A stretch of DNA of 64,000 bases, from contig JACJOC010000052.1 of NCBI GenBank assembly GCA_014695345.1, positions 62,001 through 126,000 on the forward strand, given 5' to 3'. Each line of letters starts with the position of its first letter. Within the stretch, counting starts at the first letter, position 1. The translations under genes were made by a program, and so were the position numbers. This document shows, piece by piece, positions 24,903-32,879 of the stretch. The notes under the pieces were generated by a model. It ran no database searches. It was not told where the DNA came from and saw only the letters and a program-made list of their open reading frames with translations. The DNA is from Cyanobacteria bacterium FACHB-471. GTDB taxonomy: Bacteria; Cyanobacteriota; Cyanobacteriia; Elainellales; Elainellaceae.

Positions 24903-27137
24903 ATGTCAGTTAAATCTGAGAAATTGGTCAAGAGCATTCAGGAAATCCAGCAGTTTATTGCTGCCAGAAGCCAACAGCCTGGAATCCAGCAGCACAGTAA
25001 CTTTGAAGCGATCGCTCAAACATTAGAGAAGAGTGTTGCTTCCCTCAAAGAGGGGAAATTAACCCTGCAAATTGTGAGCCACAATCCAAACTCAGCAAAA
25101 GCGCTATATGACCTTTTGAGGAACCGTGAACTATCAGCAGCTTATCAGTTTAAGGTTACACCGCTAACCGATGACTTGCAGCTGACTCAATCCGAACCCA
25201 CAGCGGCTCTGATTCTACAAACGGATGCCTCGCCACAGCGCTATCAACTTTCTGCAACAGACGAATTGGCAATTGGACGACACCCTGAATGCCAGATTCT
25301 AATTCCTGACCCCTACGTGTCGGTTTCTGGATACCACGCTAACATCCAGCCCTGTGTAGAGGCTAACTCTAATCCAGCTTACGTCAGTTGGCAAATCTGT
25401 GACTTGAGCAGAAACGGCACCTACATTAACGAACAGCAGGTGCAGGGCTGTCAGATTTTGATAGAGGGCGATCGCATCACCTTAGGCGCTCCAACCTCTA
25501 CTGAAACTAGTCCAGAGTTGCTCTTTGAATATCAATCCATCACGGATTCTAGCAGCCAGCAATTCGATACTTTAGTTACAGAGTGCGATGTGTTGTGTTG
25601 GGTGATAAATCCCCAGCCACCTCTAACTGCTGCCGAGCAACAATTGCTTGAAAAGATTCGCGCCGCTCGATTTACTAATCTTTTGGTCATAGCAGAATTA
25701 CCAGATCCGCTTAGCCAGCCCGAAGCTGCTAAATTACACCAGTCCAGAATGAATGCTTGGCTCCAAACATCTCCTCTAGATGTCTTTTGCTTTCCACTGT
25801 GCAATTCTTACATTGGAGCATCAGCGGCTCAACTCAGTGTTAATTCTCAACATGAATCAGACAAATTCTTCAAAGTATTGGAGTCACTGGTCAAACGTAA
25901 GCCCGAAGATATTTTGACCAAACGTCTAACCGCTCAAGTATTGGCTCAATTGCATCTGGTTGAACAGTTGATTGACCTGGACGAAAGGAAACTGGCAAGG
26001 GAAACCGAACGGGATGAAGCAAAATTAAAAGAGCCAGGACAACACCAAATCAAAGAAAAAGTTGACGAAATTCTAAAGCAAATTCAGGATGACAAAGCAA
26101 TATTCTTTAAACAGACAAAGGATAAGCTGAAACAGTCAAAGGTTGATTTATTGGATGATTATCTCGAAAACAGCATCTCCTGCAAAATTCGCCGATTTCT
26201 CGATCAGCTAAAACCAAATGTTGTAAAGTATCGAGGTCGCAAATATATTCAGCTGCGGTTTTCTACGATTGAAGTGGTTGAATCTAAGAGAGCTAAACGT
26301 AAACCATTAAAACCAGAAACCGTCGAAGAAAAAACAATTGATGCCAATACGGCTCTCATGAATTTTTGTCGCTCTGAACTGAGCTGGTGGGCCGATGAAC
26401 AGTGGGAAATACTTTGTTTATGTCCTCAAAGTAGTTTGAGGGAACTTCTGCAGAGAGCTTATGAAATGCTCCACTCAATTCCTTCCGTCAACTTAAACCG
26501 CTCTCTCTTTCAACCGGAGCAGAGCATTGACAACCGAGCTGTTTTCGAGGAAGCATTCGCAATGCCTTTAAGCGAGAGCCGCTATCAGGAAGCCTCTCCA
26601 GTAGTTTATATGCTCAAAAAAATTAGAGGACAGTGGATGCAGTTCATATTCATGTTTAGCTTCTTTAGTGTGCTGGGCATTGCAGGCAGAAGGCAGATTA
26701 TGCAACACATCTCAGCGCCCATCGTCAATGCATTCAAAGCTTCTCCTTACATCTCAACTATTGTGTTACTTGTGATTCTCTATTTTCTGTTCAGGTCTCT
26801 CATTCGTCTCTATCGAGAAGACCGAGACTTAGAGCGAGAAAAGGAGGCTGAAAAGATTAGAAATAATCTGCGTAGCTATTATCAAGCGCTTGCAAAAAAT
26901 CGTCTAGTTGAAAGACTGGTGCAAAATCTAACTACAGCGCTGGAAGTTGAAGAACAGCGCGTAGAAAAAATTCTTCAAGCTGCCAAGCACCAAACTACTC
27001 GGATCACGACAGAAACAGAGAGCAATCAAGCTCCAATTAGACAACGCATCTTAAAGCACGAGGTTTTGCAGAAGGAGCTAAGAAGCGATCGCGATAAGTT
27101 ACAAAAGCTGAGGAGGGTTCTAGAGGTAAAATCTTAG
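24903..27137 (+). CDS. Forkhead-associated (FHA) domain membrane protein, possible degenerate dynamin-like GTPase
   Basis: A 744-residue protein. An FHA phosphothreonine-binding domain lies at about 113-207 (LAIGRHPECQILIPDPYVS, YHANIQ, DLSRNGTYINEQQV). After it, ECDVLCWVINPQPPLTAAEQ and LLVIAELPDP look like the middle of a GTPase fold, yet no P-loop GxxxxGKS is visible. A long helical region follows, then two hydrophobic helices (~579-600 and ~615-634), and a C-terminal coiled coil. This layout recalls bacterial dynamin-like proteins with a lost or altered nucleotide site; that is inference. The ATG at 24903 is chosen; an in-frame TTG upstream overlaps the kinase gene. It is likely a reader of the kinase made just upstream. 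Confidence 0.75.
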   Translation: MSVKSEKLVKSIQEIQQFIAARSQQPGIQQHSNFEAIAQTLEKSVASLKEGKLTLQIVSHNPNSAKALYDLLRNRELSAAYQFKVTPLTDDLQLTQSEPTAALILQTDASPQRYQLSATDELAIGRHPECQILIPDPYVSVSGYHANIQPCVEANSNPAYVSWQICDLSRNGTYINEQQVQGCQILIEGDRITLGAPTSTETSPELLFEYQSITDSSSQQFDTLVTECDVLCWVINPQPPLTAAEQQLLEKIRAARFTNLLVIAELPDPLSQPEAAKLHQSRMNAWLQTSPLDVFCFPLCNSYIGASAAQLSVNSQHESDKFFKVLESLVKRKPEDILTKRLTAQVLAQLHLVEQLIDLDERKLARETERDEAKLKEPGQHQIKEKVDEILKQIQDDKAIFFKQTKDKLKQSKVDLLDDYLENSISCKIRRFLDQLKPNVVKYRGRKYIQLRFSTIEVVESKRAKRKPLKPETVEEKTIDANTALMNFCRSELSWWADEQWEILCLCPQSSLRELLQRAYEMLHSIPSVNLNRSLFQPEQSIDNRAVFEEAFAMPLSESRYQEASPVVYMLKKIRGQWMQFIFMFSFFSVLGIAGRRQIMQHISAPIVNAFKASPYISTIVLLVILYFLFRSLIRLYREDRDLEREKEAEKIRNNLRSYYQALAKNRLVERLVQNLTTALEVEEQRVEKILQAAKHQTTRITTETESNQAPIRQRILKHEVLQKELRSDRDKLQKLRRVLEVKS

Positions 27138-27151
27138 CGAACAGGAATTAA

Positions 27152-27520
27152 ATTAAACTGATTTTTAGTGTCCGGACCGACCCTCAACCGAGTGAGCCAA
27201 CTGTAAAACGCGCCAAGCTATTTGATGTAGAGTTTCAATTGGGGAGACAACCCGCGGTCTTACTAATGGCGATTACACCAGAAACTGAGCAGAAAGTAGG
27301 CGTTTTAGTCCAATTGCACCCTGCGAACGGAGAAACTTACCTGCCAACTAACTTTCAACTATCTTTGCTTACAGAAACAGGAGAGATTTTACAAACGGTG
27401 CAATCCCGCAGTCAAGATAACTACATTCAACTAAAGCGATTTCGCGGTTTAGTTGGAGAACGGTTTAATCTTCAATTAAGGTTAGGGAGCACCAGCATCA
27501 AAGAGTCTTTTACAATTTGA
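27152..27520 (+). pseudogene. 5'-truncated DUF1822 gene remnant
   Basis: The frame from 27152 (just after an in-frame stop) to 27520 encodes a stretch aligning with the last ~115 residues of the intact DUF1822 protein at 31844-32830: PTVKRAKLFDVEFQL against ATVKRAKLIDLGLSL, then GETYLPTNFQLSLL, SQDNYIQLKRFRGL and the final FTI. About two-thirds of the family's length is missing at the 5' side, and no good ribosome site or ATG exists before 27269. It still sits directly upstream of a CHAT gene, the normal place for DUF1822. A short expressed C-terminal domain cannot be fully excluded. Confidence 0.75.
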
Positions 27521-27541
27521 CTAAAAGCAGTCAAGATCGTA

Positions 27542-29740
27542 ATGAGTCAGCTAGTAGTTTTAAGTTTAGGAACAGGCGATCTACACAGCGGCTTTCCGGT
27601 TGTGACGGCTCACCTTTGGGAGTGCCCCGAACTCCCTCCAGTAAAGTTTATTGGTCGCCTACCTGCCGCACCGCAAATTTCAGTAACTTATCGCTCCTGG
27701 CAGTTGCTGTATCATGCGCTCTGCCATCGCTTAGACTTGTCTGCTCGCATCGAAGTTGAAGCATCTGATATCACCAATGTATCTGCGGTTGAGTTTAGTG
27801 AACTGTGTGAGCAGTTGGTTGACCAAATCAATGTTTGGCTAAACTCGGAGCCATTTCGTAACATCGATCAGCAACTACGGACGAACTTGAATGCCTCAGA
27901 CGAAATTCGAGTGTTGATCGAAACCAATGACCCTCTACTACGAAGACTTCCATGGCATGTTTGGAGTTTCTTTGAACACTACCCTAAGGCAGAGATTGCT
28001 CTCAGCGCTTCAGAATATCAGCGATCGCAGAGTTCATCCCTTAGAAATAACCAGGATAAAGTTAGGATCCTAGCAATCTTGGGCAACAGCCAGGGCATCA
28101 ATCTAAACCAGGATCGAGCATTTCTAGAACGGTTGTCAGACCAAGCAGAAATTGAGTTTTTAGTAGAGCCGCAGCGAAAACAATTAAATGAGCGATTGTG
28201 GCAGGGGTGGGATGTATTATTTTTTGCAGGACATAGTTCTAGTCAGGAAAAAGGACTAATTCAGATCAATCCGACTGATAGTCTGACGCTTGACCAGTTA
28301 AAGTATGCCCTCAAGCAAGCGATCGCTCAAGGATTGAAGCTGGCAGTTTTTAACTCCTGTGATGGCTTGGGTTTGGTGCAGCAATTAGCAGACTTGCACA
28401 TTCCTCAAATGATTGCAATGCGAGAGCCTGTCCCAGATCTGGTTGCTCAGGAATTTCTCAAGCACTTTCTGAAAGCTTTTGTGCAGGGTGAACCGCTTTA
28501 CCTAGCAGTGCGCCAAGCGCGAGAACAGCTACAGGGTTTAGAAGATCACTTTCCCTGCGCAACCTGGTTGCCTGTGATTTACCAAAATCCAGCCGAGCAA
28601 CCTTTGAGATGGAAAAACCTGAGTCATCAAAACCACAAGGTTGCTCAAGATAAATTAACTCACTTCCAGCGTCAAGCTCCCTGGCTATTGGTTGGTTCAG
28701 GAGTGGCGATTGTGTTAGCGCTAATGAGTGGAATAAATGGATTCAGTTCCTTGTTTCCAACGGTCTCCTCTATAGAGCAACAAGCAGCGCGATCGCCCAA
28801 ACTGCCCGAGCTGTCAATAGCACACACCTTCCCTGGACACAAAGAAGCTGTTTGGTCAGTTGCAATCAGTCCAGGTGGACAAACGTTTGCCAGTGGAAGT
28901 GAAGACTCAACCATCAAACTATGGCACTTAAAAACAGGTGAATTGATTCGGACTCTGGCAGGGGATTCAGGTGCAGTTCGCTCAGTTGCAATTAGTCCAG
29001 ATGGACAAACCTTAGTGAGTGGACAGAGTGACAACACCGTTCATATTTGGAATATCAAAACCGGTAAACTCAAGCAAACTTTGAGAGGACACCTAGCACC
29101 TGTTTGGGCTGTGGCTATTAGCTCAGATGGACAAACTCTAGCAACAGGTAGCTATGACGGCACGATTAAACTGTGGAATCTAAATACAGGTGAACTTAAT
29201 CAAACTCTAGCAGGACATAGCGGCCCAGTGTGGTCGATCTCGATGAGTCCGGATGGCAACAGTTTTGCCAGTGCCAGCAGTGACAAAACTGTCAAAATCT
29301 GGAACTTACAGACGGGTGAACTGCTTCGTCCACCGCTTATCGGTCACTCCGATGCAGTCAGGACGGTTGTGATTGGTTCTGACAATCAAACGCTCGTGAG
29401 CGGCAGTTGGGACAGGACAATCAAAATTTGGAATCTGCATACAGGAGAACTGGGTCGAACTTTGTCTGGGCATGAAAACCGGATAACAGCTCTTGCTCTC
29501 AGCCCCAACAACCAAACTATTGCCAGTGGTAGCGTTGATCAAACCATCATGCTTTGGAACTTAGGCACTGGAGAATCTCTAACCACGCTCTCTCCTCATT
29601 CAGATTGGATTCTCTCCCTCGCGATTAGCCCTGATGGTCAAGCTCTACTCAGTGGTAGTAGAGACAGAAACATTTTTCGGTTTGATGGACTACAGTCCCA
29701 AAATTGGTCTGCGTTCCTGACTCGCCATAATCGTTTTTAG
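27542..29740 (+). CDS. CHAT-domain protease-like protein with transmembrane helix and seven WD40 repeats
   Basis: A 732-residue protein. Residues 1-360 form a caspase-like CHAT module with the catalytic pair His231 (FFAGHSSS) and Cys273 (FNSCDGLG). One transmembrane helix follows (~380-400), then seven WD40 repeats (~428-730). CHAT proteins are caspase relatives (clan CD) that usually cleave after specific residues and often act in signalling or conflict systems. The first ~360 residues closely match the CHAT-CHASE2 protein at 32880, so these are paralogues with different sensor domains. It starts 21 bp after the DUF1822 remnant and is followed at 20 bp by another WD40 gene. Confidence 0.9.
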   Translation: MSQLVVLSLGTGDLHSGFPVVTAHLWECPELPPVKFIGRLPAAPQISVTYRSWQLLYHALCHRLDLSARIEVEASDITNVSAVEFSELCEQLVDQINVWLNSEPFRNIDQQLRTNLNASDEIRVLIETNDPLLRRLPWHVWSFFEHYPKAEIALSASEYQRSQSSSLRNNQDKVRILAILGNSQGINLNQDRAFLERLSDQAEIEFLVEPQRKQLNERLWQGWDVLFFAGHSSSQEKGLIQINPTDSLTLDQLKYALKQAIAQGLKLAVFNSCDGLGLVQQLADLHIPQMIAMREPVPDLVAQEFLKHFLKAFVQGEPLYLAVRQAREQLQGLEDHFPCATWLPVIYQNPAEQPLRWKNLSHQNHKVAQDKLTHFQRQAPWLLVGSGVAIVLALMSGINGFSSLFPTVSSIEQQAARSPKLPELSIAHTFPGHKEAVWSVAISPGGQTFASGSEDSTIKLWHLKTGELIRTLAGDSGAVRSVAISPDGQTLVSGQSDNTVHIWNIKTGKLKQTLRGHLAPVWAVAISSDGQTLATGSYDGTIKLWNLNTGELNQTLAGHSGPVWSISMSPDGNSFASASSDKTVKIWNLQTGELLRPPLIGHSDAVRTVVIGSDNQTLVSGSWDRTIKIWNLHTGELGRTLSGHENRITALALSPNNQTIASGSVDQTIMLWNLGTGESLTTLSPHSDWILSLAISPDGQALLSGSRDRNIFRFDGLQSQNWSAFLTRHNRF

Positions 29741-29760
29741 CCCTACTTGAGGTTTAAGTA

Positions 29761-30891
29761 ATGCAACGTAAATCTCTAGATATAAAACCTTTGTGGCTGA
29801 TCGCAACGGGCTTTAGTGTAAGTCTAGTGTTGTTTGGATTGTTGTATGGATTGAGGCGATCGCAAGCCTTGCAATTACGACAAGAGCTTAAGCAATTAGC
29901 AGCACAGAGAAACTATGAGGAATGTATTTCTACTGCACAAACTGCTTTTGATCATGCAAACCGCACAAATTTTGATGCAGAACTTGAAAGCCTCTTGCAG
30001 CAGTGTGAGGCGGGTGCAAACTGGCAAAATGTTCAAATTCGAACGCTTTTAGGACGGGCTGGCTGGCTATGGTCTGTTGCCATCAGTCCAGATCAGCAAA
30101 CTCTAGTAAACGGCAGCGAAAACGGATTAATTCAACTCTGGAACTTAGCTTCTGGCGAGTTGAATCAAACTATTTCGGGTCACTCAGGTCGAGTTTTGGC
30201 AGTTGCAATAAGTCCTGATGGACAAACGATCGCTAGCGGTAGTAGCGATCAAACCATTAAACTTTGGAGTCTAGATGGAAAACAGTTAAATAAGTTGACT
30301 GGGCACACAGAAGCTGTGAGAACCCTTGCTATCAGTACTGATGGGCAAACGCTCGTGAGTGGCAGTTGGGATAATACTGTGAAAGTTTGGAATCTGACTA
30401 CGGGACAGCTTATTCACACACTTTCTGGACATGAAAAGGGGGTTTATTCCGTTGCCATAAGCCCTGATGGACAAACGATCGCCAGTAGCAGTCACGATAC
30501 AACTATTAAACTGTGGAACCTCAATACTGGAGAGCTGCTTCGTACTCTCACTGGCAATCTGCGGCAGGTAAGAGCACTGACGATCAGCCCCGATGGGCAA
30601 ACGCTTGCTAGTGGTGGAGGTGATATTAAGCTGTGGAATATCGAAACAGGAGAGCTAATTCGCACTTTCTCTGGACATACAAATTTAGTGTTGGCGATCG
30701 CCTTTAGCCCCGATGGGCAGATGCTTGCCAGCAGTAGTAGAGACATTAAGCTTTGGAATCTGCAAACTGGAAAGCTGATCAATACTTTCTCTGAACATTC
30801 AGGAGACGTAAGCTCGATCGCATTTAGCCCGGATGGAAGAACTTTAGTGAGTGGTAGTAAGGATGAGACCATTCACATCTTGCAGCGATGA
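29761..30891 (+). CDS. Membrane-anchored seven-repeat WD40 protein
   Basis: A 376-residue protein with a single N-terminal transmembrane helix (residues ~10-30, LWLIATGFSVSLVLFGLLYG), a short helical neck (~33-85, one Cys pair) and seven WD40 repeats (~95-375). No enzymatic domain. It starts 20 bp after the CHAT-WD40 gene with TTGAGG upstream, so the two are co-transcribed. The three consecutive propellers in this operon (kinase, CHAT, this one) share nearly the same repeat consensus and may bind each other or a common ligand. Confidence 0.85.
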   Translation: MQRKSLDIKPLWLIATGFSVSLVLFGLLYGLRRSQALQLRQELKQLAAQRNYEECISTAQTAFDHANRTNFDAELESLLQQCEAGANWQNVQIRTLLGRAGWLWSVAISPDQQTLVNGSENGLIQLWNLASGELNQTISGHSGRVLAVAISPDGQTIASGSSDQTIKLWSLDGKQLNKLTGHTEAVRTLAISTDGQTLVSGSWDNTVKVWNLTTGQLIHTLSGHEKGVYSVAISPDGQTIASSSHDTTIKLWNLNTGELLRTLTGNLRQVRALTISPDGQTLASGGGDIKLWNIETGELIRTFSGHTNLVLAIAFSPDGQMLASSSRDIKLWNLQTGKLINTFSEHSGDVSSIAFSPDGRTLVSGSKDETIHILQR

Positions 30892-30916
30892 CTCAACCCA
30901 ACTTTGGAGAATTTTG

Positions 30917-30982
30917 GAGCTAAGAAGCGATCGCGACAAGCCCCAAAAACTTAAAAGCGCCTTGATCCAAGATCTGTCTTAA
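30917..30982 (+). pseudogene. Remnant of the C-terminal end of a second FHA-domain protein gene
   Basis: Twenty-one codons and a stop (ELRSDRDKPQKLKSALIQDL...) match the last residues of the FHA protein (ELRSDRDKLQKLRRVLEVKS). The DNA is identical for 20 consecutive bases (GAGCTAAGAAGCGATCGCGA at 30917 and at the end of the FHA gene) and similar after that. Nothing upstream extends the match convincingly. It lies just before the sigma/DUF1822/CHAT operon, as the intact FHA gene lies just before the truncated DUF1822/CHAT genes. Confidence 0.7.
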
Positions 30983-31138
30983 GTCGCAATTTACAGGATG
31001 AAAAGATTAAGAACATTTGTTCATCTCAGGTAGGATGAGCGGTAGGAGGAAGCAGTACCAAAATCTCTTCAACAACCCGGCAAAATTTGCATAAAACTGG
31101 GAGTTATTATGCCGAGAGATAAGTAGAGGTTTACATCG

Positions 31139-31174
31139 GTTCTTGCAACAGTTCTTGCAACAGTTCTTGCAACT
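31139..31174 (+). repeat. Three tandem 12-bp repeats upstream of the sigma-factor gene
   Basis: The unit GTTCTTGCAACA occurs three times in a row (31139-31150, 31151-31162, 31163-31174, last base T), ending 12 bp before the sigma ATG. Each unit carries TTGCAAC. The spacing is close to one helical turn and the position is in the 5' leader or promoter, so it could be an operator array or an mRNA element. It is not a CRISPR array, as there are no spacers. Confidence 0.75.
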
Positions 31175-31186
31175 GTAGGGTTCCCC

Positions 31187-31831
31187 ATGAATCAAACGGA
31201 GTTAGATGAATTTAATCAGCAGCTCGGGCAACTCGCGCTCTCAGCCCAACAGCATCCCCCACTGTCTCCGGAGCGGCAGTCGGCGTTGCGATCGCTTGTG
31301 CAGGCAATTCTCCGATCGGGTCGGCTTTGCCGTCCCCAGCAAGGTAAATTTTCTGGTTTTTATCAGGACATTTACGATGAGGCGCTTCAGGAACTCATGC
31401 TGTTTATTTGTCAACACGTTGAGCGATATAACCCAGAGCGAGGAACTGTGATGGCGTGGGTGAACATGCTGCTAGACCGGCGTTTTTTTAGAGAAGCGAT
31501 TCCAAAGGTTTTAGGTCGCCAAGACGTGCAGCGAGTAACGCTGTCTGATCTGGATAACCTTACTGCGCCTGAGCCACAGGAGACGCTAACGGAGAAGCTC
31601 AAAGCCTGTGTTGATCAAGACCCAGAAGATATCTTGAAGGCAGAATACATTAAAGATCATCCGGCAGCCACTTTTCAGGTCTTGTTGCAGCGGCGAATTT
31701 TGGGAAAGTCTTGGAAGGAAATTTCAGCCGAGTTTGATTTGAAGATTCCAACGGTGAGCAGCTTTTACTATCGATGCTTAACCAAGTTCTCTACCCGGTT
31801 GAAAGAATATTGTACTCATGATGCGATTTAA
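31187..31831 (+). CDS. ECF-like sigma-70 family factor
   Basis: A 214-residue protein with a region-2-like helix block (YDEALQELMLFICQHVERYN followed by GTVMAWVNMLLDRRFF) and a region-4-like HTH near the C-terminus (ILGKSWKEISAEFDLKIPTVSSFYYRCL). It matches the cyanobacterial sigma-like factors that precede DUF1822 and CHAT genes. It would direct RNA polymerase to a small regulon, likely including its own operon. The DUF1822 start is 12 bp after its stop. No transmembrane anti-sigma gene is adjacent; the CHASE2 or CHAT membrane protein two genes down could fill that role, but this is speculation. Confidence 0.8.
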   Translation: MNQTELDEFNQQLGQLALSAQQHPPLSPERQSALRSLVQAILRSGRLCRPQQGKFSGFYQDIYDEALQELMLFICQHVERYNPERGTVMAWVNMLLDRRFFREAIPKVLGRQDVQRVTLSDLDNLTAPEPQETLTEKLKACVDQDPEDILKAEYIKDHPAATFQVLLQRRILGKSWKEISAEFDLKIPTVSSFYYRCLTKFSTRLKEYCTHDAI

Positions 31832-31843
31832 GCTAGGCATATT

Positions 31844-32830
31844 ATGGTGATATCAGAACTCTCAACTTTTACTGTACCTCTCCGCCCGTCAGACCATAGT
31901 TTGGCTGAACAGTTTCGCAGGCAGCACCGCGATTCGGCTAAAGCCAAACAAGTTTATCTGAATACTTTGGCAGTATCTGCGGTTGATTTCTACTTACGCT
32001 GTATGGGCGTTAAGACCAATTGGGAAGCGAGCCAGAGCCGTGATCCAGTTATACAGGCGGCAATGGATGTCGCTGATTTGGAGGTTTGCGATCGCGGCAA
32101 ACTAGAGTGTCGCCCAGTACTGCCCGATGTGCAGGTGGTTTACATTCCACCAGAAGTTTGGTCAGACCGAATTGGCTGTGTCGCAGTGCAGCTTGATCCA
32201 TCGCTGCAAACGGCAACGCTGTTAGGCTTTACAGAGATTTCTAATGTAGAAGAAGTGCCAGTGAGCCAGTTGCGATCGCTCGACTCACTTCTAGAGCATT
32301 TGAGCCAATCTGCACCTGCAGTCTTCTCCAATTCACCGGTAAACTCTCAGGTGAATGAACGGGTGAATCTAAGCCAGTGGCTTGAAAACCTATTTGAAAC
32401 AGGTTGGCGATCGCTTGACTCACTCTTGCTCTCTGGGCAACCTCATTTTGCCGTCAGTCTTAGAAATGATCGCCTGAGTGAGGCAACGGTGAAGCGGGCT
32501 AAGCTGATTGACCTGGGATTGAGCCTGAAGGAGCGATCGGTTGCGCTAATGGTCGCAATCATGCCAAGTGCGGGGCAGATCAACGCATCTGAAGCAAAGC
32601 TGCAAATGGAGATTTTAGTCCAGATGCATCCCATGGGAGGAGAAACTTATCTGCCCGCAGATTTGAGGATGAGTTTGCTCTCACCATCAGGAGAAATGCT
32701 GCAAGAGGTGCGATCGCGCAGCCACGATAATTACATTCAACTCAAAAGATTTCGAGGATTGCCTGGAGAGTGTTTTGACATTCAGGTTGCATTCCATGAA
32801 ACTTGTTTGACGGAGATGTTTACAATTTGA
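31844..32830 (+). CDS. DUF1822 family protein
   Basis: A 328-residue intact member of DUF1822, a cyanobacterial family of unknown function. Diagnostic segments are KAKQVYLNTLAVSAVDFYL, then WEASQSRDPVIQAAMDVADL, KLECRPVLPD and YIPPEVWSDRIGCVAVQL. The C-terminal third (GGETYLPADLRMSLL, SHDNYIQLKRFRGLPGECF) is the part preserved in the remnant at 27152-27520. No signal peptide; probably cytosolic. It lies between the sigma gene and a CHAT-CHASE2 gene, the usual arrangement, so it is expected to act with the CHAT protein. Confidence 0.9.
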   Translation: MVISELSTFTVPLRPSDHSLAEQFRRQHRDSAKAKQVYLNTLAVSAVDFYLRCMGVKTNWEASQSRDPVIQAAMDVADLEVCDRGKLECRPVLPDVQVVYIPPEVWSDRIGCVAVQLDPSLQTATLLGFTEISNVEEVPVSQLRSLDSLLEHLSQSAPAVFSNSPVNSQVNERVNLSQWLENLFETGWRSLDSLLLSGQPHFAVSLRNDRLSEATVKRAKLIDLGLSLKERSVALMVAIMPSAGQINASEAKLQMEILVQMHPMGGETYLPADLRMSLLSPSGEMLQEVRSRSHDNYIQLKRFRGLPGECFDIQVAFHETCLTEMFTI

Positions 32831-32879
32831 TGATTAAAGTTTGATGGTTAAAATCCGATCGCGAACTGTTTAGGTTGTG

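Noticed and set aside
31139-31174. Possible CRISPR array
   Set aside because: Three 12-bp units are contiguous with no spacers; repeat length is too short.
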